NCBI GenBank assembly: GCA_012270975.1
Contig: JAAXHH010000141.1
Coordinates: 655,089-719,088, forward strand
From: Candidatus Latescibacterota bacterium
GTDB taxonomy: Bacteria > JAAXHH01
DNA length: 64,000 bases
Reading direction: 5' to 3'
A model generated the notes under the pieces. It saw nothing but the letters and a program-made list of their open reading frames with translations, was not told the DNA's origin and ran no database searches. Below, in pieces: positions 26,124 to 36,041 of the stretch. How positions within the stretch are numbered: position 1 is the first letter of the stretch; each line of letters starts with the position of its first letter. Position numbers and translations under genes: made by a program.

Positions 26124-27467
26124 ATGACGTATATCCCCAACACCGACGCCGACCGGCGGGCCATGATGGAAGCCATCGGCATCGGGTCGGTCGAAGAACT
26201 GCTGACCGTCATCCCGGACGACGTCCGGCTCGACGCCCCGCTGGATCTCCCGCCCGCCCTGTCTGAACTCGAACTCCACGATACGATGGGCGAGATGGCC
26301 GGACGGAACGCCTCGGCCGACCGTATGGCGTCCTTCGTGGGCGGCGGCATGTATGATCACTTCGTTCCCAGCGCCGTCGGGCACCTGGCCGGCCGATCGG
26401 AATACCTGACTTCCTACACGCCCTACCAGCCGGAAGTGAGCCAGGGGACGCTCCAGGGCATCTACGAATTCCAGACCATGATCTGCGAACTGACGGGTCT
26501 GGACGTGGCCAACGCTTCCATGTACGACGGCGCCTCGGCGACGGCGGAGGCGGCCATGCTGGCCCGGGCGGCGACGAGGCGCGACCGCGTGCTCCTGGCG
26601 GGCGGCCTGCACCCCCACTACGCCGAAACGGTGCGTACTTACGCCCACGGTCCGGGCATCGAAGTGGACACGCTACCCTGTACCGGCGGTGCACTGGATC
26701 CCGATCTACTGGAGTCGGCCCTGACGGATAAAACGGCCTGCGTCATCGTCCAGCATCCCAATTTCTTCGGCTGCCTGGAATCCATGAGAGACTTGGAGCG
26801 GGCCGTACATGCCGCGGGCGCCCTACTGGTCATGGTCGTGGACCCGATCTCCCTCGGGGTCATCGAGTCTCCTGGCGCCTATGGGGCCGACATCGCCGTG
26901 GGGGAGGGGCAGTCCATGGGAAACCAGGTGAGTTTCGGCGGACCTGCCCTGGGTTTCTTCGCGGCGAGAGACCGCTTCGTCCGGCGCATGCCCGGACGCA
27001 TCGCGGGGCAAACCGTCGACCAGAAGAATCGCCGGGGGTTCGTCCTGACGCTGCAGGCGCGCGAACAGCACATCCGGCGGGACAAGGCGACGTCGAACAT
27101 CTGCACCAGCCAGCAACTTAATGCCCTGATGGCTACCATCTACCTGTCCTTGATCGGAAAAGAGGGATTGAAAGAGGTTGCGGAACTGTGTCTCCACAAG
27201 AGCCACTACGCGGCCGAACGTATCGCGGAACTGCCGGGCTATGAACTCGCCTTCGACCGGCCGTTCTTCAAGGAGTTCGTGGTAAGGACACCGGTATCGC
27301 CTGGCGAGATCGTGACCTGTCTCGCCGAGGAGGGGATGCTGGCCGGCATCGACCTTGGGCGCTTCCCGACGCTGGGAATGGAAGACGGCCTGCTGATCGC
27401 GGTGACGGAGCGGCGGACACGCGCCCAGATCGGCCGGCTGGTCGAAGCCCTGGGACGATTCAGTTAA
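26124..27467 (+). CDS. gcvPA: Glycine dehydrogenase (decarboxylating) subunit 1
   Basis: N-terminal half of the split P-protein, 447 aa: [72 protein letters not shown] and the C-terminal region with KEFVVRTPV. Works with GcvPB to decarboxylate glycine and load H protein. The split form is common in Firmicutes, Thermus and many deep lineages. Confidence 0.97.
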   Translation: MTYIPNTDADRRAMMEAIGIGSVEELLTVIPDDVRLDAPLDLPPALSELELHDTMGEMAGRNASADRMASFVGGGMYDHFVPSAVGHLAGRSEYLTSYTPYQPEVSQGTLQGIYEFQTMICELTGLDVANASMYDGASATAEAAMLARAATRRDRVLLAGGLHPHYAETVRTYAHGPGIEVDTLPCTGGALDPDLLESALTDKTACVIVQHPNFFGCLESMRDLERAVHAAGALLVMVVDPISLGVIESPGAYGADIAVGEGQSMGNQVSFGGPALGFFAARDRFVRRMPGRIAGQTVDQKNRRGFVLTLQAREQHIRRDKATSNICTSQQLNALMATIYLSLIGKEGLKEVAELCLHKSHYAAERIAELPGYELAFDRPFFKEFVVRTPVSPGEIVTCLAEEGMLAGIDLGRFPTLGMEDGLLIAVTERRTRAQIGRLVEALGRFS

Positions 27468-27552
27468 GTTTCGAAGGCTGCGGACAGCCCAGGCGAATCC
27501 GTTAGCGCAGAACCGCCGAACACAGAACAGACGCATCCTGAGAGGAAGAAGT

Positions 27553-29055
27553 TTGTCGGAACCGCTTATATTCGAACTGAGCTCTCCCGGAAGAAGAGGG
27601 GTGTCGCTGCCTGCGCCGGACGTGCCCGCCAGGCCGGTTTCGTCGTACCTGCCCGAATCGGACATCCGGAGCACACCGCCCGTGCTGCCCGAGGTCAGCG
27701 AGGTCGACGTCGTCCGCCACTACACCCGGCTGTCCACCCTGAACTATCATCCGGACCGGGCCATGTACCCCCTGGGTTCGTGCACCATCAAGCACAATCC
27801 GAAGGTCAACGAGGACATGGCGGCCCTGCCGGGATTCGCGCGCCTGCACCCCTTGCAGCAGGACGAGACCTGCCAGGGCGGTCTTCAGCTGATGTACGAA
27901 CTCTCGAGGGATCTCGCGGAAATTGCCGGTCTGGAAGGCGTCACGCTGCAGCCCGCCGCCGGGGCCCACGGCGAACTGACCGGCCTGATGGTCATGCGGG
28001 CCTACCACGAGAGTCTGGGACACGCCCGGCGCAAGGTCATCATCCCCGATTCGGCCCACGGCACCAACCCGGCCAGCGTCACCCTGGTGGGCTACGAGAC
28101 GGTGCAGATCCCGACCAATGCCCACGGGCTCGTAGACACCGGCCGGCTGGCGGAGCTGATCGACGAGGAAACGGCCGCCTTCATGCTCACCAATCCGAAT
28201 ACGCTGGGGCTCTTCGAATCGGAGATACGCACCATCGCGGAAATCGTCCACGACGCGGGGGCCCTGCTCTACATGGACGGGGCGAATCTGAACGCCGTCC
28301 TCGGAATTACCCGCCCCGGCGACATGGGATTCGACGTCGTCCACTTCAACCTGCACAAGACCTTTTCCACGCCCCACGGGGGCGGCGGTCCGGGAGCGGG
28401 GCCCGTCGGCGTGCGGAGCGACCTGGTCCGGTTCCTGCCGACGCCCGTGCCGATGAAGGACGGCGACGCGTACCGGTTCGACTACGACCGGCCGGATTCC
28501 ATCGGCCGCGTCCGCGGCTTCGGCGGCAGCTTCGGCATGATGGTCCGTGCCTACGCCTATATCCGGGCCAACGGTCCCGACGGCCTGCGCCAGGTGAGCG
28601 AGAACGCCATCCTGAACGCCAACTACATCATGCGGCGCCTGGAGAAGCACTACCCCCGCACCGTCCTCGTCCACGGCGCACAGAAGGAGACTCCAATACC
28701 CCCTGAGGTGCCTTGCCAGCACGAGTTCGTGGCCTCCGGCACCCGGTTCCGCGAGCACGGCGTCAGGATGCTCGACATCGCCAAGCGCCTGCTCGACTAC
28801 GGTTTCTACGCACCGACGATCTACTTCCCGCTCATCGTGCCCGAGGCGGCCATGGTCGAACCCACGGAAACCGAGAGCAAGGAATCCATCGACCGGTTCA
28901 TCGAAGCCATGACGGCAATCGCCGAAGAAGCGGAAAACGACCCGGAACTGGTCCGGAACGCCCCGCACACCACGCCGGTCGGCCGCCTCGACGAAGCGCG
29001 CGCCGCCCATCCGAAGACTTTGAACCTGCGGTACCGGAAGCCGGAAGCGGAGTAG
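27553..29055 (+). CDS. gcvPB: Glycine dehydrogenase (decarboxylating) subunit 2
   Basis: PLP-binding half of the split P-protein, 500 aa. [55 protein letters not shown], and the PLP lysine segment [18 protein letters not shown] are all present. TTG start at 27553 after GAGAGGAAGAAG. Ends the efp-acc-gcv series and is convergent with the minus-strand operon that follows. Confidence 0.97.
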   Translation: MSEPLIFELSSPGRRGVSLPAPDVPARPVSSYLPESDIRSTPPVLPEVSEVDVVRHYTRLSTLNYHPDRAMYPLGSCTIKHNPKVNEDMAALPGFARLHPLQQDETCQGGLQLMYELSRDLAEIAGLEGVTLQPAAGAHGELTGLMVMRAYHESLGHARRKVIIPDSAHGTNPASVTLVGYETVQIPTNAHGLVDTGRLAELIDEETAAFMLTNPNTLGLFESEIRTIAEIVHDAGALLYMDGANLNAVLGITRPGDMGFDVVHFNLHKTFSTPHGGGGPGAGPVGVRSDLVRFLPTPVPMKDGDAYRFDYDRPDSIGRVRGFGGSFGMMVRAYAYIRANGPDGLRQVSENAILNANYIMRRLEKHYPRTVLVHGAQKETPIPPEVPCQHEFVASGTRFREHGVRMLDIAKRLLDYGFYAPTIYFPLIVPEAAMVEPTETESKESIDRFIEAMTAIAEEAENDPELVRNAPHTTPVGRLDEARAAHPKTLNLRYRKPEAE

Positions 29056-29134
29056 TGCCGATCGAGAGCGGCGAGTGCCCAACGGCAGCTCGCCGGTCCC
29101 GTCCTCAGCCCCGGCACCAACGCCGGTCCCGACT

Positions 29135-29941
29135 TCAGATAGCCATCATCCGGTCGTAGGCCGCTTTCGCCGCGACGGATATCTCCACCGGGTCCTTCTC
29201 CCAGTATTCCTCCCGGAAGATCTCGACGGACAGGGCGCCCGAATAGCCTTTCTCCCGCAATATGCCCATCATGTCCTTCAGGGGCAGCACGCCTTCGCCC
29301 ATGTAGACGCGGTGCTGGTCGGTCAGGTCGGCCGGCGGCAGGTCCTCGCAGTCGTCCACGTGGACGATCAGCAGCAATTCGGTGGGGATCGCCCGAATGT
29401 CGTCGAGCGGGACGCCCGACTTGTAGTAGTGGAAGAAATCCACCATCAGCCCCAGGCTGTCGTGCCCGGCCCGTTCGATCACCTCCAGGGCCTCGCGGGG
29501 TCCGGGGATGAAGGGATGACGCCCGAGGGGCTCGATGGCGATCTTCACGCCGTGGGCGGCGGACCGCTCGGCATAGGCGCGGGCCGTGGCGGCCATGGTC
29601 TCGAAGGCCTCATCCCGGTCCATATCGTCCGGCGGCGCGTCGGCGCAGACGAGGAGGACGGGGCAGTCGATCGCCGCGGCCACCTTCGCCGCGCGTTCTA
29701 TGGCCTGAAGTTGTTCCCGGTTATCGGAGAATCCCACCAGCCCGTAGGGACAAAGCGAGGCCGCGCGCAGGCCGTGAGCATCCAGGCACGCCCTCAACTC
29801 GCCGGCATCGTGGTCCTGCAGGTACGCATCGAGCTTCCTGGACCAGATCTCCACGGCGTCGAACCCGGCCTTCCCGGCGGCTTCCAGGTCCTGCTCGAGC
29901 GTATAGGGCATGGTCGTCGCGCCGTTGATGCATGAATGCAT
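29135..29941 (-). CDS. Sugar phosphate isomerase/epimerase (AP endonuclease family 2 TIM barrel)
   Basis: 268 aa xylose-isomerase-like TIM barrel. Metal-ligand strands are visible: AAGKAGFDAVEIWS, VKIAIEPLGRHPFIPG (Glu), GLMVDFFHYYKSG (Asp/His), LIVHVDDCEDLP (His), and the C-terminal GYSGALSVEIFREEYW (Glu). ATG 29941 follows AAGGAG at 7-nt spacing; an upstream in-frame start would extend into the neighbouring gene. The substrate is unknown. Last gene of a three-gene carbohydrate operon. Confidence 0.85.
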   Translation of the reverse strand: MHSCINGATTMPYTLEQDLEAAGKAGFDAVEIWSRKLDAYLQDHDAGELRACLDAHGLRAASLCPYGLVGFSDNREQLQAIERAAKVAAAIDCPVLLVCADAPPDDMDRDEAFETMAATARAYAERSAAHGVKIAIEPLGRHPFIPGPREALEVIERAGHDSLGLMVDFFHYYKSGVPLDDIRAIPTELLLIVHVDDCEDLPPADLTDQHRVYMGEGVLPLKDMMGILREKGYSGALSVEIFREEYWEKDPVEISVAAKAAYDRMMAI

Positions 29942-29973
29942 GAAAACCGCTCCTTGGGTGGCTATACCTTGAA

Positions 29974-31509
29974 TCAGAGTGACACGGAGAACAGTTTCGC
30001 GCGGCTCATGTGGATAACCACGGAAACGGGTCTTCCGCGAAAGGCCGCCAGATCGCTTTTTCCCTTCCACGTCACCACGCCGGACAGACCGTCTCCGGAC
30101 AGGGGATCGGCCTCGTCCAGGGAATAGCCCTCGTAGGACTGTTGCGGGCGCACCAGGGCATAGGGCGTCTGGGGCTGGACCAGTCCGGCCCGGATCCAGC
30201 CGCCGGGTTCCGTCCGGTAGTTGAGCCTGAGCTCCCGTCCCTGGGAGGGCGTGCCGATCATGGCGGTGTTGTTCAGGGTGAACCGGGCCTCGCCCGGCGC
30301 TTCGACCGCCACGAGACGATCACGTTCCCAGGTAGCCCAACGGTATTCGAAAGAACGCATGATCGCACCGCGGTCGCAGCCCGGATAGCGGCGGATGTCG
30401 TGACTGACCGGTGTGCCGCAGTACATGAGACCCCATTTCTTGTCGTCCAGCGGCACCAGGTTGGGTTTGGCATACACGGCCATGTAAGGCTGCCCGACCT
30501 GGTCCCGCCCGATAATCGGTCTGCGCTCCGGTCGGCTCCACAGGTCGCCGTCCCGGCTCGTGGCCAGATGGATGTCCAACGAAGCGCTCATGCGATGATA
30601 GAACGAGGGAAACATCAGGTGCAGATTGGTACCCGGATAACGGCAGTAACAGCTGTCGTAGACGTCGTCATCGATCGCATCGAGGGTATCGGCCATGAAG
30701 ACGAACCGGGGCGGCGGCCAGCCGCCGAAGTCCGGGCCGCCCGTCTTTATGACCGCCCTGCGGTCGTCCTGCCGGCCGCGCAGATAGACCGCGTACTCCC
30801 CCCTTGCCGCATCGTACGCCGCGATGTTCTGGGTGTCGAGATGCGCCTTGCCGAGATGCAGCAGCGGGTTGTCGAGTACGCGCCACGACAGGCCGTCGGC
30901 GGAAACAGCGCCCGTGACGCAGGGGTGCCACAGCTCGAGCCTTTCCGCGATCTCCTCGTTGCCGCAGTCCCGGTCCACCATGGCCGTGACCAGGTCGTCG
31001 AAGAAGTCCCCTTCGTGCACGTCATCGCGGAGGACGCCGTCCACGGTGATTTCGGAAACCGTGCTGATGCCCTTGTACCGCTCCGACGGCGGTGCCGAAG
31101 GATCGACGAATATGGAGTGGAAATCGAAAAAGGAGGCCGGGTGCAGCAGATTGTTGGATCGGGCGCCTCCGTATTCCTGCAACCCGAGGTCGGGACGCTT
31201 CCAGTCGAACCCGTCGGCGCTTTCCGCATAGGCGATATAGGGATTGCCGCCCTCCCCGGCCGTTTTGTACCACAACCTCAGGGCATCGCCCTCCCGGATG
31301 ACGCAGAACGGCATCAGCAGGGAGGACTCCCACGGTCGGTCGGATAAGAGGAACGGTTCCGAAACATCGGCCGGTTGTACCCTCAGGCGCAGTTCGCCCG
31401 TGGGAGGATCCTGGGACACACCCAGCTCATCCGCTCTCGCTCCCGTGTGCCCGGGCCAGATACCGTACCAGTCCAGAAAGGGCCGGGGGGTTGGGTTTTC
31501 ATCGACCAT
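29974..31509 (-). CDS. Glycosidase-like five-bladed beta-propeller protein
   Basis: 511 aa. Repeated blades of the form LRLWYKTAGEGGNPYIAYAESADGFDWKRPDLGL and VSADGLSWRVLDNPLLH match the GH43/GH32/GH130-like propeller pattern (xxWYxxxxxxxxxIgyAtSxDGihWek). No signal peptide is visible. Catalytic acids cannot be fixed by eye. It lies between a permease and an isomerase/epimerase, suggesting cytoplasmic processing of an imported glycoside; this is inferred from context. Confidence 0.65.
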   Translation of the reverse strand: MVDENPTPRPFLDWYGIWPGHTGARADELGVSQDPPTGELRLRVQPADVSEPFLLSDRPWESSLLMPFCVIREGDALRLWYKTAGEGGNPYIAYAESADGFDWKRPDLGLQEYGGARSNNLLHPASFFDFHSIFVDPSAPPSERYKGISTVSEITVDGVLRDDVHEGDFFDDLVTAMVDRDCGNEEIAERLELWHPCVTGAVSADGLSWRVLDNPLLHLGKAHLDTQNIAAYDAARGEYAVYLRGRQDDRRAVIKTGGPDFGGWPPPRFVFMADTLDAIDDDVYDSCYCRYPGTNLHLMFPSFYHRMSASLDIHLATSRDGDLWSRPERRPIIGRDQVGQPYMAVYAKPNLVPLDDKKWGLMYCGTPVSHDIRRYPGCDRGAIMRSFEYRWATWERDRLVAVEAPGEARFTLNNTAMIGTPSQGRELRLNYRTEPGGWIRAGLVQPQTPYALVRPQQSYEGYSLDEADPLSGDGLSGVVTWKGKSDLAAFRGRPVSVVIHMSRAKLFSVSL

Positions 31510-31569
31510 TCAGTTTTGCCTTTGCGATCGTGTTTACAATCGTGCCGGAAACGGGAACGCGCGCCGGTG

Positions 31570-33624
31570 TCACCAACCGTGTATCGCATGGCCGTTGCCG
31601 GAAAACCAGATCACATCCACGATATAGGACAGCAGGACGCCCAGCGCGTAGGCCGAAATCACGCCGATCACGAAGGGCTGGCCCCGCCGGTAGAGCGACT
31701 CGCCGCCCAACCTCAATATGATTACCTTCGCGACCCAGACCAGCAGAATCGCGACGACGCTCTTGCGGACGCCGCCGATCCTGGCAACGGCGAATCCCAC
31801 CGGATGCAGCGGCCACCAGGGCCACCTATGGTGCGCCACGACCAGGAGGAGACCGGCCAGGGCCCCGGAGCCGAAGGAAACCCGCTCCATGGGCGAGAGG
31901 ACCTGCGCATTGCGGATCCACATATCCAGTCCGTCCCACACCCCCCGGGCGCCGGCCACGAAGGCGGGTTCGGTAAACTCGAAGGCGCCGCCGCCGTACG
32001 CGAGATAGAGCGTATATACGACCGACGTCGCGAACGTCAGCGCCAGGGTGGCCGCGATCGCCAGGTACACTCCCTTGCCCACCCCGCCCGTTCGGTCCCC
32101 CACCTTGGCCGCGTGGGCCATGGGGCACATGCCCAGGGTACGCCAGTTGCGGCCGTACGCGTTGGCCAGCGAAAGCACCGTCAGGTCCTGAGACGCGAGG
32201 CTTTCCGTCCCCAGGAGACGCACGGTCGCCGTGTTCACGTCGTTGTGCGGAAGATCCAGGCCGGCCAGGCCGGTCTCGGCGACGATCCGGGTGACGCCGA
32301 GATATACCACGATGAGGAAGGCGAGGAACAGGCAGGTGAGCCACAGCGACATGCCCGAAGCGTGCAGCCACCCCACCATGAAGACGGTTCCGGCGATAAG
32401 GCCGAAAACCGCGGTACGGTACGAGAAGAACTCCCGCGAGTCGTCCAGTTCCTCGGCGCCGCCCGTGCCGTCCTCGCCGTCCTCGCCGCCCGCGCCGCCC
32501 GGGCTCCCCAGGCACTTGCGCCAGACCCGGTACAGGTGCCGCCGCGCCATCCAGACCGTGGACAGCACGAATACCAGGAAACCCGCGAAATGCTGGAGAT
32601 CCATCACGCCCTGGGCGTTCGAGACCCCCGTCCGTCCCATGACGCCGTGCTGGATCAATTGCACCAGGTAGAAGAACCAGACGCTGAACAGAATGTCGGT
32701 CCGCGTGAAGTAGGCGATGCCCATCAGCAGGTAGTTGAACCGGATCATGACCGGCGGCCAGGCTTCCCCCAACTCCAGGTTTATGGTGGAGGGGTTTCCC
32801 AGGGGGATGGCGGGCCAGGAGGTGAAATAGCCCCCCGTGTTCCAGGCCATGATCGCCAGGGTGGCGCCGAACCCGACCCAGAAGGACCGCGTGCGGGCGA
32901 CCCGGGGCATGATCGCCCGTTCTTCACTGCCTTCGATGAGCATCAGGGGCACCTGGGCCAGGGGAAAGGTCAACCGCTCGTGTTCGATCCACTGTTTCCG
33001 GAGGATGACCATGAGGGACGCGCCGACGAAGAAGATGGCCGCGTAGAACGCGCCCCACCAGAAAAGGGGTACTACCCAGTACTGCCACGGCACCGCCTGC
33101 CCGCCGGGAAGGCTTTCGAAGAACCAGGTGACGGCGCCGCCCCGGTCGGAAACCACGAGCCATGCGGGGAGATAGTCGAAGAACAGTTCCACCCAGCGGT
33201 TCTCGGCCGACGCGAAGTAATGGGGGCCGCTGATGACGGAAAGCGCGTAGGTGCTGAAGGCCCAGCCGGGGATGGCGGACGCGGTGAACACCAGGAAGAA
33301 GATGACGATGATCTCCGGCCGGGTCAGCGCCCGGACCGGATCGAGGATCTTGAGCGCCGGATTGAGCACGAGCACGACCAGTACCAGGGGGCAAATGGCG
33401 GCGATGGGCAGGTGGGCGATGGTAACGAAGGAAGCGTGGATTACGTAGGCGGAATGGATCGTCCACAGCGTGACGAGCACGGAGAGCACCATCCCAAGGG
33501 CGACGGCCCGGACCGTCAGGCCCTCCGAGACGGGTTGGGGACCGGGCAGCCCCTGCGTTTCGCCGCCGGAGCGCCCGTGCGCCTGCTGCCGAATTCCTGT
33601 GGATGAGTGCATGTTGCCCGTCAA
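31570..33624 (-). CDS. DUF6785-like multi-pass membrane protein (OPT-type permease-like)
   Basis: 684 aa with at least a dozen hydrophobic helices, starting with VRAVALGMVLSVLVTLWTI. The pattern of conserved loops (RPEIIVIFFLVFTASAIPGWAF, HERLTFPLAQVPLMLIE, GLDLPHNDVNTATV) resembles the DUF6784/DUF6785 permease-like proteins frequent in Planctomycetes, Poribacteria and Latescibacteria. A low-complexity cytosolic loop near residue 375 (GGAGGEDGEDGTGGAEELD) is encoded by GGCGAGGAC repeats. It is first in its operon and probably brings in the substrate handled by the two following genes. Confidence 0.7.
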   Translation of the reverse strand: MTGNMHSSTGIRQQAHGRSGGETQGLPGPQPVSEGLTVRAVALGMVLSVLVTLWTIHSAYVIHASFVTIAHLPIAAICPLVLVVLVLNPALKILDPVRALTRPEIIVIFFLVFTASAIPGWAFSTYALSVISGPHYFASAENRWVELFFDYLPAWLVVSDRGGAVTWFFESLPGGQAVPWQYWVVPLFWWGAFYAAIFFVGASLMVILRKQWIEHERLTFPLAQVPLMLIEGSEERAIMPRVARTRSFWVGFGATLAIMAWNTGGYFTSWPAIPLGNPSTINLELGEAWPPVMIRFNYLLMGIAYFTRTDILFSVWFFYLVQLIQHGVMGRTGVSNAQGVMDLQHFAGFLVFVLSTVWMARRHLYRVWRKCLGSPGGAGGEDGEDGTGGAEELDDSREFFSYRTAVFGLIAGTVFMVGWLHASGMSLWLTCLFLAFLIVVYLGVTRIVAETGLAGLDLPHNDVNTATVRLLGTESLASQDLTVLSLANAYGRNWRTLGMCPMAHAAKVGDRTGGVGKGVYLAIAATLALTFATSVVYTLYLAYGGGAFEFTEPAFVAGARGVWDGLDMWIRNAQVLSPMERVSFGSGALAGLLLVVAHHRWPWWPLHPVGFAVARIGGVRKSVVAILLVWVAKVIILRLGGESLYRRGQPFVIGVISAYALGVLLSYIVDVIWFSGNGHAIHGW

Positions 33625-33773
33625 ACTGCGGACCGCGCCACGTCAAGGATTCGGCCGCGCCGCAGACCTGGACGCAACGTGGAACTAGCCGCGCCGCCGC
33701 CTGCGCCACGGCACGGACCACGATGCGGTATATGACCATTTGCCGACGTCTGTAAGGAAAGAGGAACATACGC

Positions 33774-33802
33774 ATTAGTAGCACAAATAACGGGAAAGTC
33801 AA
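33774..33802 (-). promoter_or_regulatory. Promoter of the permease-glycosidase-isomerase operon
   Basis: On the minus strand TTGACT (33802-33797), 17-nt spacer, ACTAAT (33779-33774). It is back-to-back with the purA promoter, the -35 boxes 15 bp apart, so the two units may influence each other. The leader would be about 140 nt. Confidence 0.55.
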
Positions 33803-33817
33803 CGGCCGCCTTTTCTC

Positions 33818-33847
33818 TTGACACTCTACTTCCATCCTGCATAAAAT
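33818..33847 (+). promoter_or_regulatory. Promoter of purA
   Basis: TTGACA (33818-33823), 18-nt spacer, TAAAAT (33842-33847). Transcription would start near 33854, about 18 nt before a terminator-like hairpin. Confidence 0.72.
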
Positions 33848-33871
33848 GAACTGTAAGATCTAATGGTCTCG

Positions 33872-33898
33872 AGGGCGGGTCTTATGACTCGCCCTTTT
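33872..33898 (+). terminator. Terminator-like hairpin in the purA leader (possible attenuator)
   Basis: AGGGCGGGTC / GACTCGCCCT pair over 10 bp (one G-U) around loop TTAT, then TTTT. It lies between the promoter and the start of purA, so it should reduce read-through unless relieved. A short GG-rich/CC-rich stretch (33907-33930) downstream could form a competing structure. No known purine riboswitch core is recognised. Confidence 0.6.
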
Positions 33899-33979
33899 GT
33901 TGTTTGTGGACCCGGGACCGGTCTCCTTTTCAAAGCAGGACCGGCCAGCCGGGTATATACGAGGGAGATGGAAGCAAAG

Positions 33980-35257
33980 ATGGCCGTTCGCATTCTCGTA
34001 GGCGCAGCCTGGGGCGACGAAGGCAAGGGCAAGATCGTCGATTTTCTGAGTGAGCAGGCCGACATCGTCGTGCGGTTCCAGGGCGGGGCCAACGCCGGCC
34101 ATACCGTCCAGATCGGAGAACAAGAGTATATCCTCCACCTTATACCCGTGGGCATACTGCGGCCGGACAAGACCTGCGTCATCGGCAACGGCACCGTGAT
34201 CGATCCCGAAGCGCTGATGGAAGAGATCGAGATGCTCGGATCGCACGGCATCGACGTGGAAGGACGGCTGTTCATCAGCCACAACGCCCATCTCATCATG
34301 CCGTATCACAAGCTGATCGACCGGGTCGGAGAGGAACAGAGGCAGGAAGAAGAGCGCATCGGCACGACGGGCCGGGGCATCGGGCCGGCCTACGCGGACA
34401 AGGCCGCCCGCAAGGGCATACGCATCGTCGACCTCCACGACCACGGCGTGCTGAAGGAGAAGCTGCAGCGCAACATCGAGGAGGCGAACAGGATCCTCGA
34501 CGCCATCTACCAGGCCGAAGCGTTCGACGCGGACCGGATCATCGAGGAATACCTGGCATTCGCCCGGCAGATCGGTCCATACGTGATCAACACGTCGGAG
34601 TACCTGAACGACGCCATTGACGACGGCAAGGAGATCCTCTTCGAGGGCAGCCAGGGCACGCTGCTGGACGTGGACCACGGGACCTACCCCTACGTCACGT
34701 CCTCCAACACGACCACGGGCGCGGCCTGCATGGGCGCCGGTGTCGGTCCCACACGCATCGACGAGGTCATCGGCGTGGCCAAGGCCTACACCACCCGGGT
34801 GGGGAACGGACCCTTCCCCACGGAGTTTCCCTCCCGGTGGGGCGACGAGTTCCGGCGCATGGCGGGCGAGTTCGGCGCTACGACGGGCCGTCCGAGGCGT
34901 TGCGGGTGGTTCGACGCCATGGTCGTTCGCTACGCCGTCATGGTGAATGGCATCGACAGCCTGGCACTCGCCCGGCTCGACACGCTGGACAGTCTCCAGA
35001 CGCTGCGGCTGTGCGTGGGCTACCGGCTGAACGGCGACGTAATCCCCCACCTGCCCAACGACGCAAACGTCCTCGCCCGGTGCGAACCCGTCTACGAGGA
35101 GATGGAAGGCTGGGACCGGCCCACGGGGCACATCCGGACCTGGAGCGAACTTCCGGTCAAAGCCCGGGCCTATATCGAACGGGTTGCGGAACTGGTCAAG
35201 ACCGACGTGAAAATCATCTCCGTCGGATCCCACCGGGACGCGACCATATTCCTTTAG
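33980..35257 (+). CDS. purA: Adenylosuccinate synthetase
   Basis: Commits IMP to AMP synthesis (IMP + Asp + GTP). 425 aa from ATG 33980: RILVGAAWGDEGKGKIVD (GTP/catalytic loop), GGANAGHTVQIGEQEYILHLIPVGIL, TTGRGIGPAYADKAAR, FEGSQGTLLDVDHGTYPYVTSSNTT and TRVGNGPFPTEF. ATG 33968 in the same frame is an alternative, but GAGGGAG touches it without spacing; 33980 matches the family N-terminus. Preceded by its own promoter and hairpin. Confidence 0.96.
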   Translation: MAVRILVGAAWGDEGKGKIVDFLSEQADIVVRFQGGANAGHTVQIGEQEYILHLIPVGILRPDKTCVIGNGTVIDPEALMEEIEMLGSHGIDVEGRLFISHNAHLIMPYHKLIDRVGEEQRQEEERIGTTGRGIGPAYADKAARKGIRIVDLHDHGVLKEKLQRNIEEANRILDAIYQAEAFDADRIIEEYLAFARQIGPYVINTSEYLNDAIDDGKEILFEGSQGTLLDVDHGTYPYVTSSNTTTGAACMGAGVGPTRIDEVIGVAKAYTTRVGNGPFPTEFPSRWGDEFRRMAGEFGATTGRPRRCGWFDAMVVRYAVMVNGIDSLALARLDTLDSLQTLRLCVGYRLNGDVIPHLPNDANVLARCEPVYEEMEGWDRPTGHIRTWSELPVKARAYIERVAELVKTDVKIISVGSHRDATIFL

Positions 35258-35332
35258 GGCTTCGCTGGTTTGCCGGCCTGATTCAGGCTCCGGCAGGTGA
35301 AGATCGGCCATCCCGTCCAAACCGGAATTTGA

Positions 35333-35361
35333 TTGACCTTCGGAGCGTAACCGCTTATCTT
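35333..35361 (+). promoter_or_regulatory. Promoter of the tRNA-Lys pair
   Basis: TTGACC (35333-35338), 17-nt spacer, TATCTT (35356-35361), 13 bp before the first tRNA. Confidence 0.7.
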
Positions 35362-35374
35362 GCTTCGCCTGCGA

Positions 35375-35447
35375 GGGCGCGTAGCTCAGTTGGCAGAGCA
35401 ACAGACTTTTAATCTGTGGGTCGAAGGTTCGATTCCTTCCGCGCTCA
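35375..35447 (+). tRNA. tRNA-Lys (TTT)
   Basis: Acceptor GGGCGCG/CGCGCTC (one G-U), D arm AGTTGGCAGA, anticodon stem ACAGA/TCTGT around CTTTTAA (anticodon TTT at 35408-35410), T arm GAAGG-TTCGATT-CCTTC, discriminator A. CCA is not encoded. Confidence 0.97.
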
Positions 35448-35452
35448 TAGAT

Positions 35453-35525
<73 letters not shown>

Positions 35526-35569
35526 CTGCCCTCTCCCGGTCGCACCCGCGTCTTCAAACACGGGTGGAT

Positions 35570-35598
35570 TTGACAGAGACGGGTAATTGTCCTACCTT
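35570..35598 (+). promoter_or_regulatory. Promoter of tmRNA
   Basis: TTGACA (35570-35575), 17-nt spacer, TACCTT (35593-35598), 10 bp before the mature tmRNA 5' end. Confidence 0.7.
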
Positions 35599-35607
35599 CT
35601 TTGACAT

Positions 35608-35969
35608 GGGGGTGAAAGGATTCGACGGGAGTGGATGCGGTGGGAATCGCGTGCCGAGGTCCCCGATAACCTCGTTAAACCATTGGGAACAAAATCAACT
35701 GCAGACGAACCTTCGTATGCAATGGCTGCCTAAGGTAACTTAGCGCAACCCGTTTTTAATCAGCCCCGCCTGCGGGATGGTTAAAAGCGACGATAAAGCA
35801 GGCTGGCCGGGCGTCGCGCCTCAGGGCGCCAGGCGAGACTCCACTGAGGCTGGTTCCGGTTAAATCCTGCCTGCTGGAGTTCTCCGGAACGAGACCAAAA
35901 AACAGGCTACGCATGTAGACGTTCCCGCTTAGGCACTTCCGGACGGGGGTTCGATTCCCCCCACCTCCA
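35608..35969 (+). ncRNA. ssrA: Transfer-messenger RNA (tmRNA)
   Basis: Rescues stalled ribosomes. The tRNA-like ends pair: GGGGGTG (35608-35614) with CACCTCC (35962-35968), discriminator A35969. The 5' GGTGAAAGGATTCGACGGG and 3' GGGGGTTCGATTCCCCCCACC T-arm are diagnostic. The resume codon is most likely GCA 35701, giving tag ADEPSYAMAA ending at TAA 35731-35733. Pseudoknot segments follow. CCA is not encoded. The 3' end borders the lower-GC island, as at many tmRNA integration sites. Confidence 0.97.
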
Positions 35970-36041
35970 TCAGCACTAGATTTCAACATATCTCACAGGA
36001 GACCAGCCGGTCTCCGATACCAGACAAAAGTAGCGTCCGAA

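Noticed and set aside
31375-33606. Long plus-strand open frame (743 codons) opposite the permease
   Set aside because: Composition is antisense-like (Arg/Gly/His-rich), and the minus strand encodes a clear multi-helix membrane protein.
33863-33967. Upstream in-frame start for purA
   Set aside because: It would span the terminator-like hairpin and add residues absent from the family.
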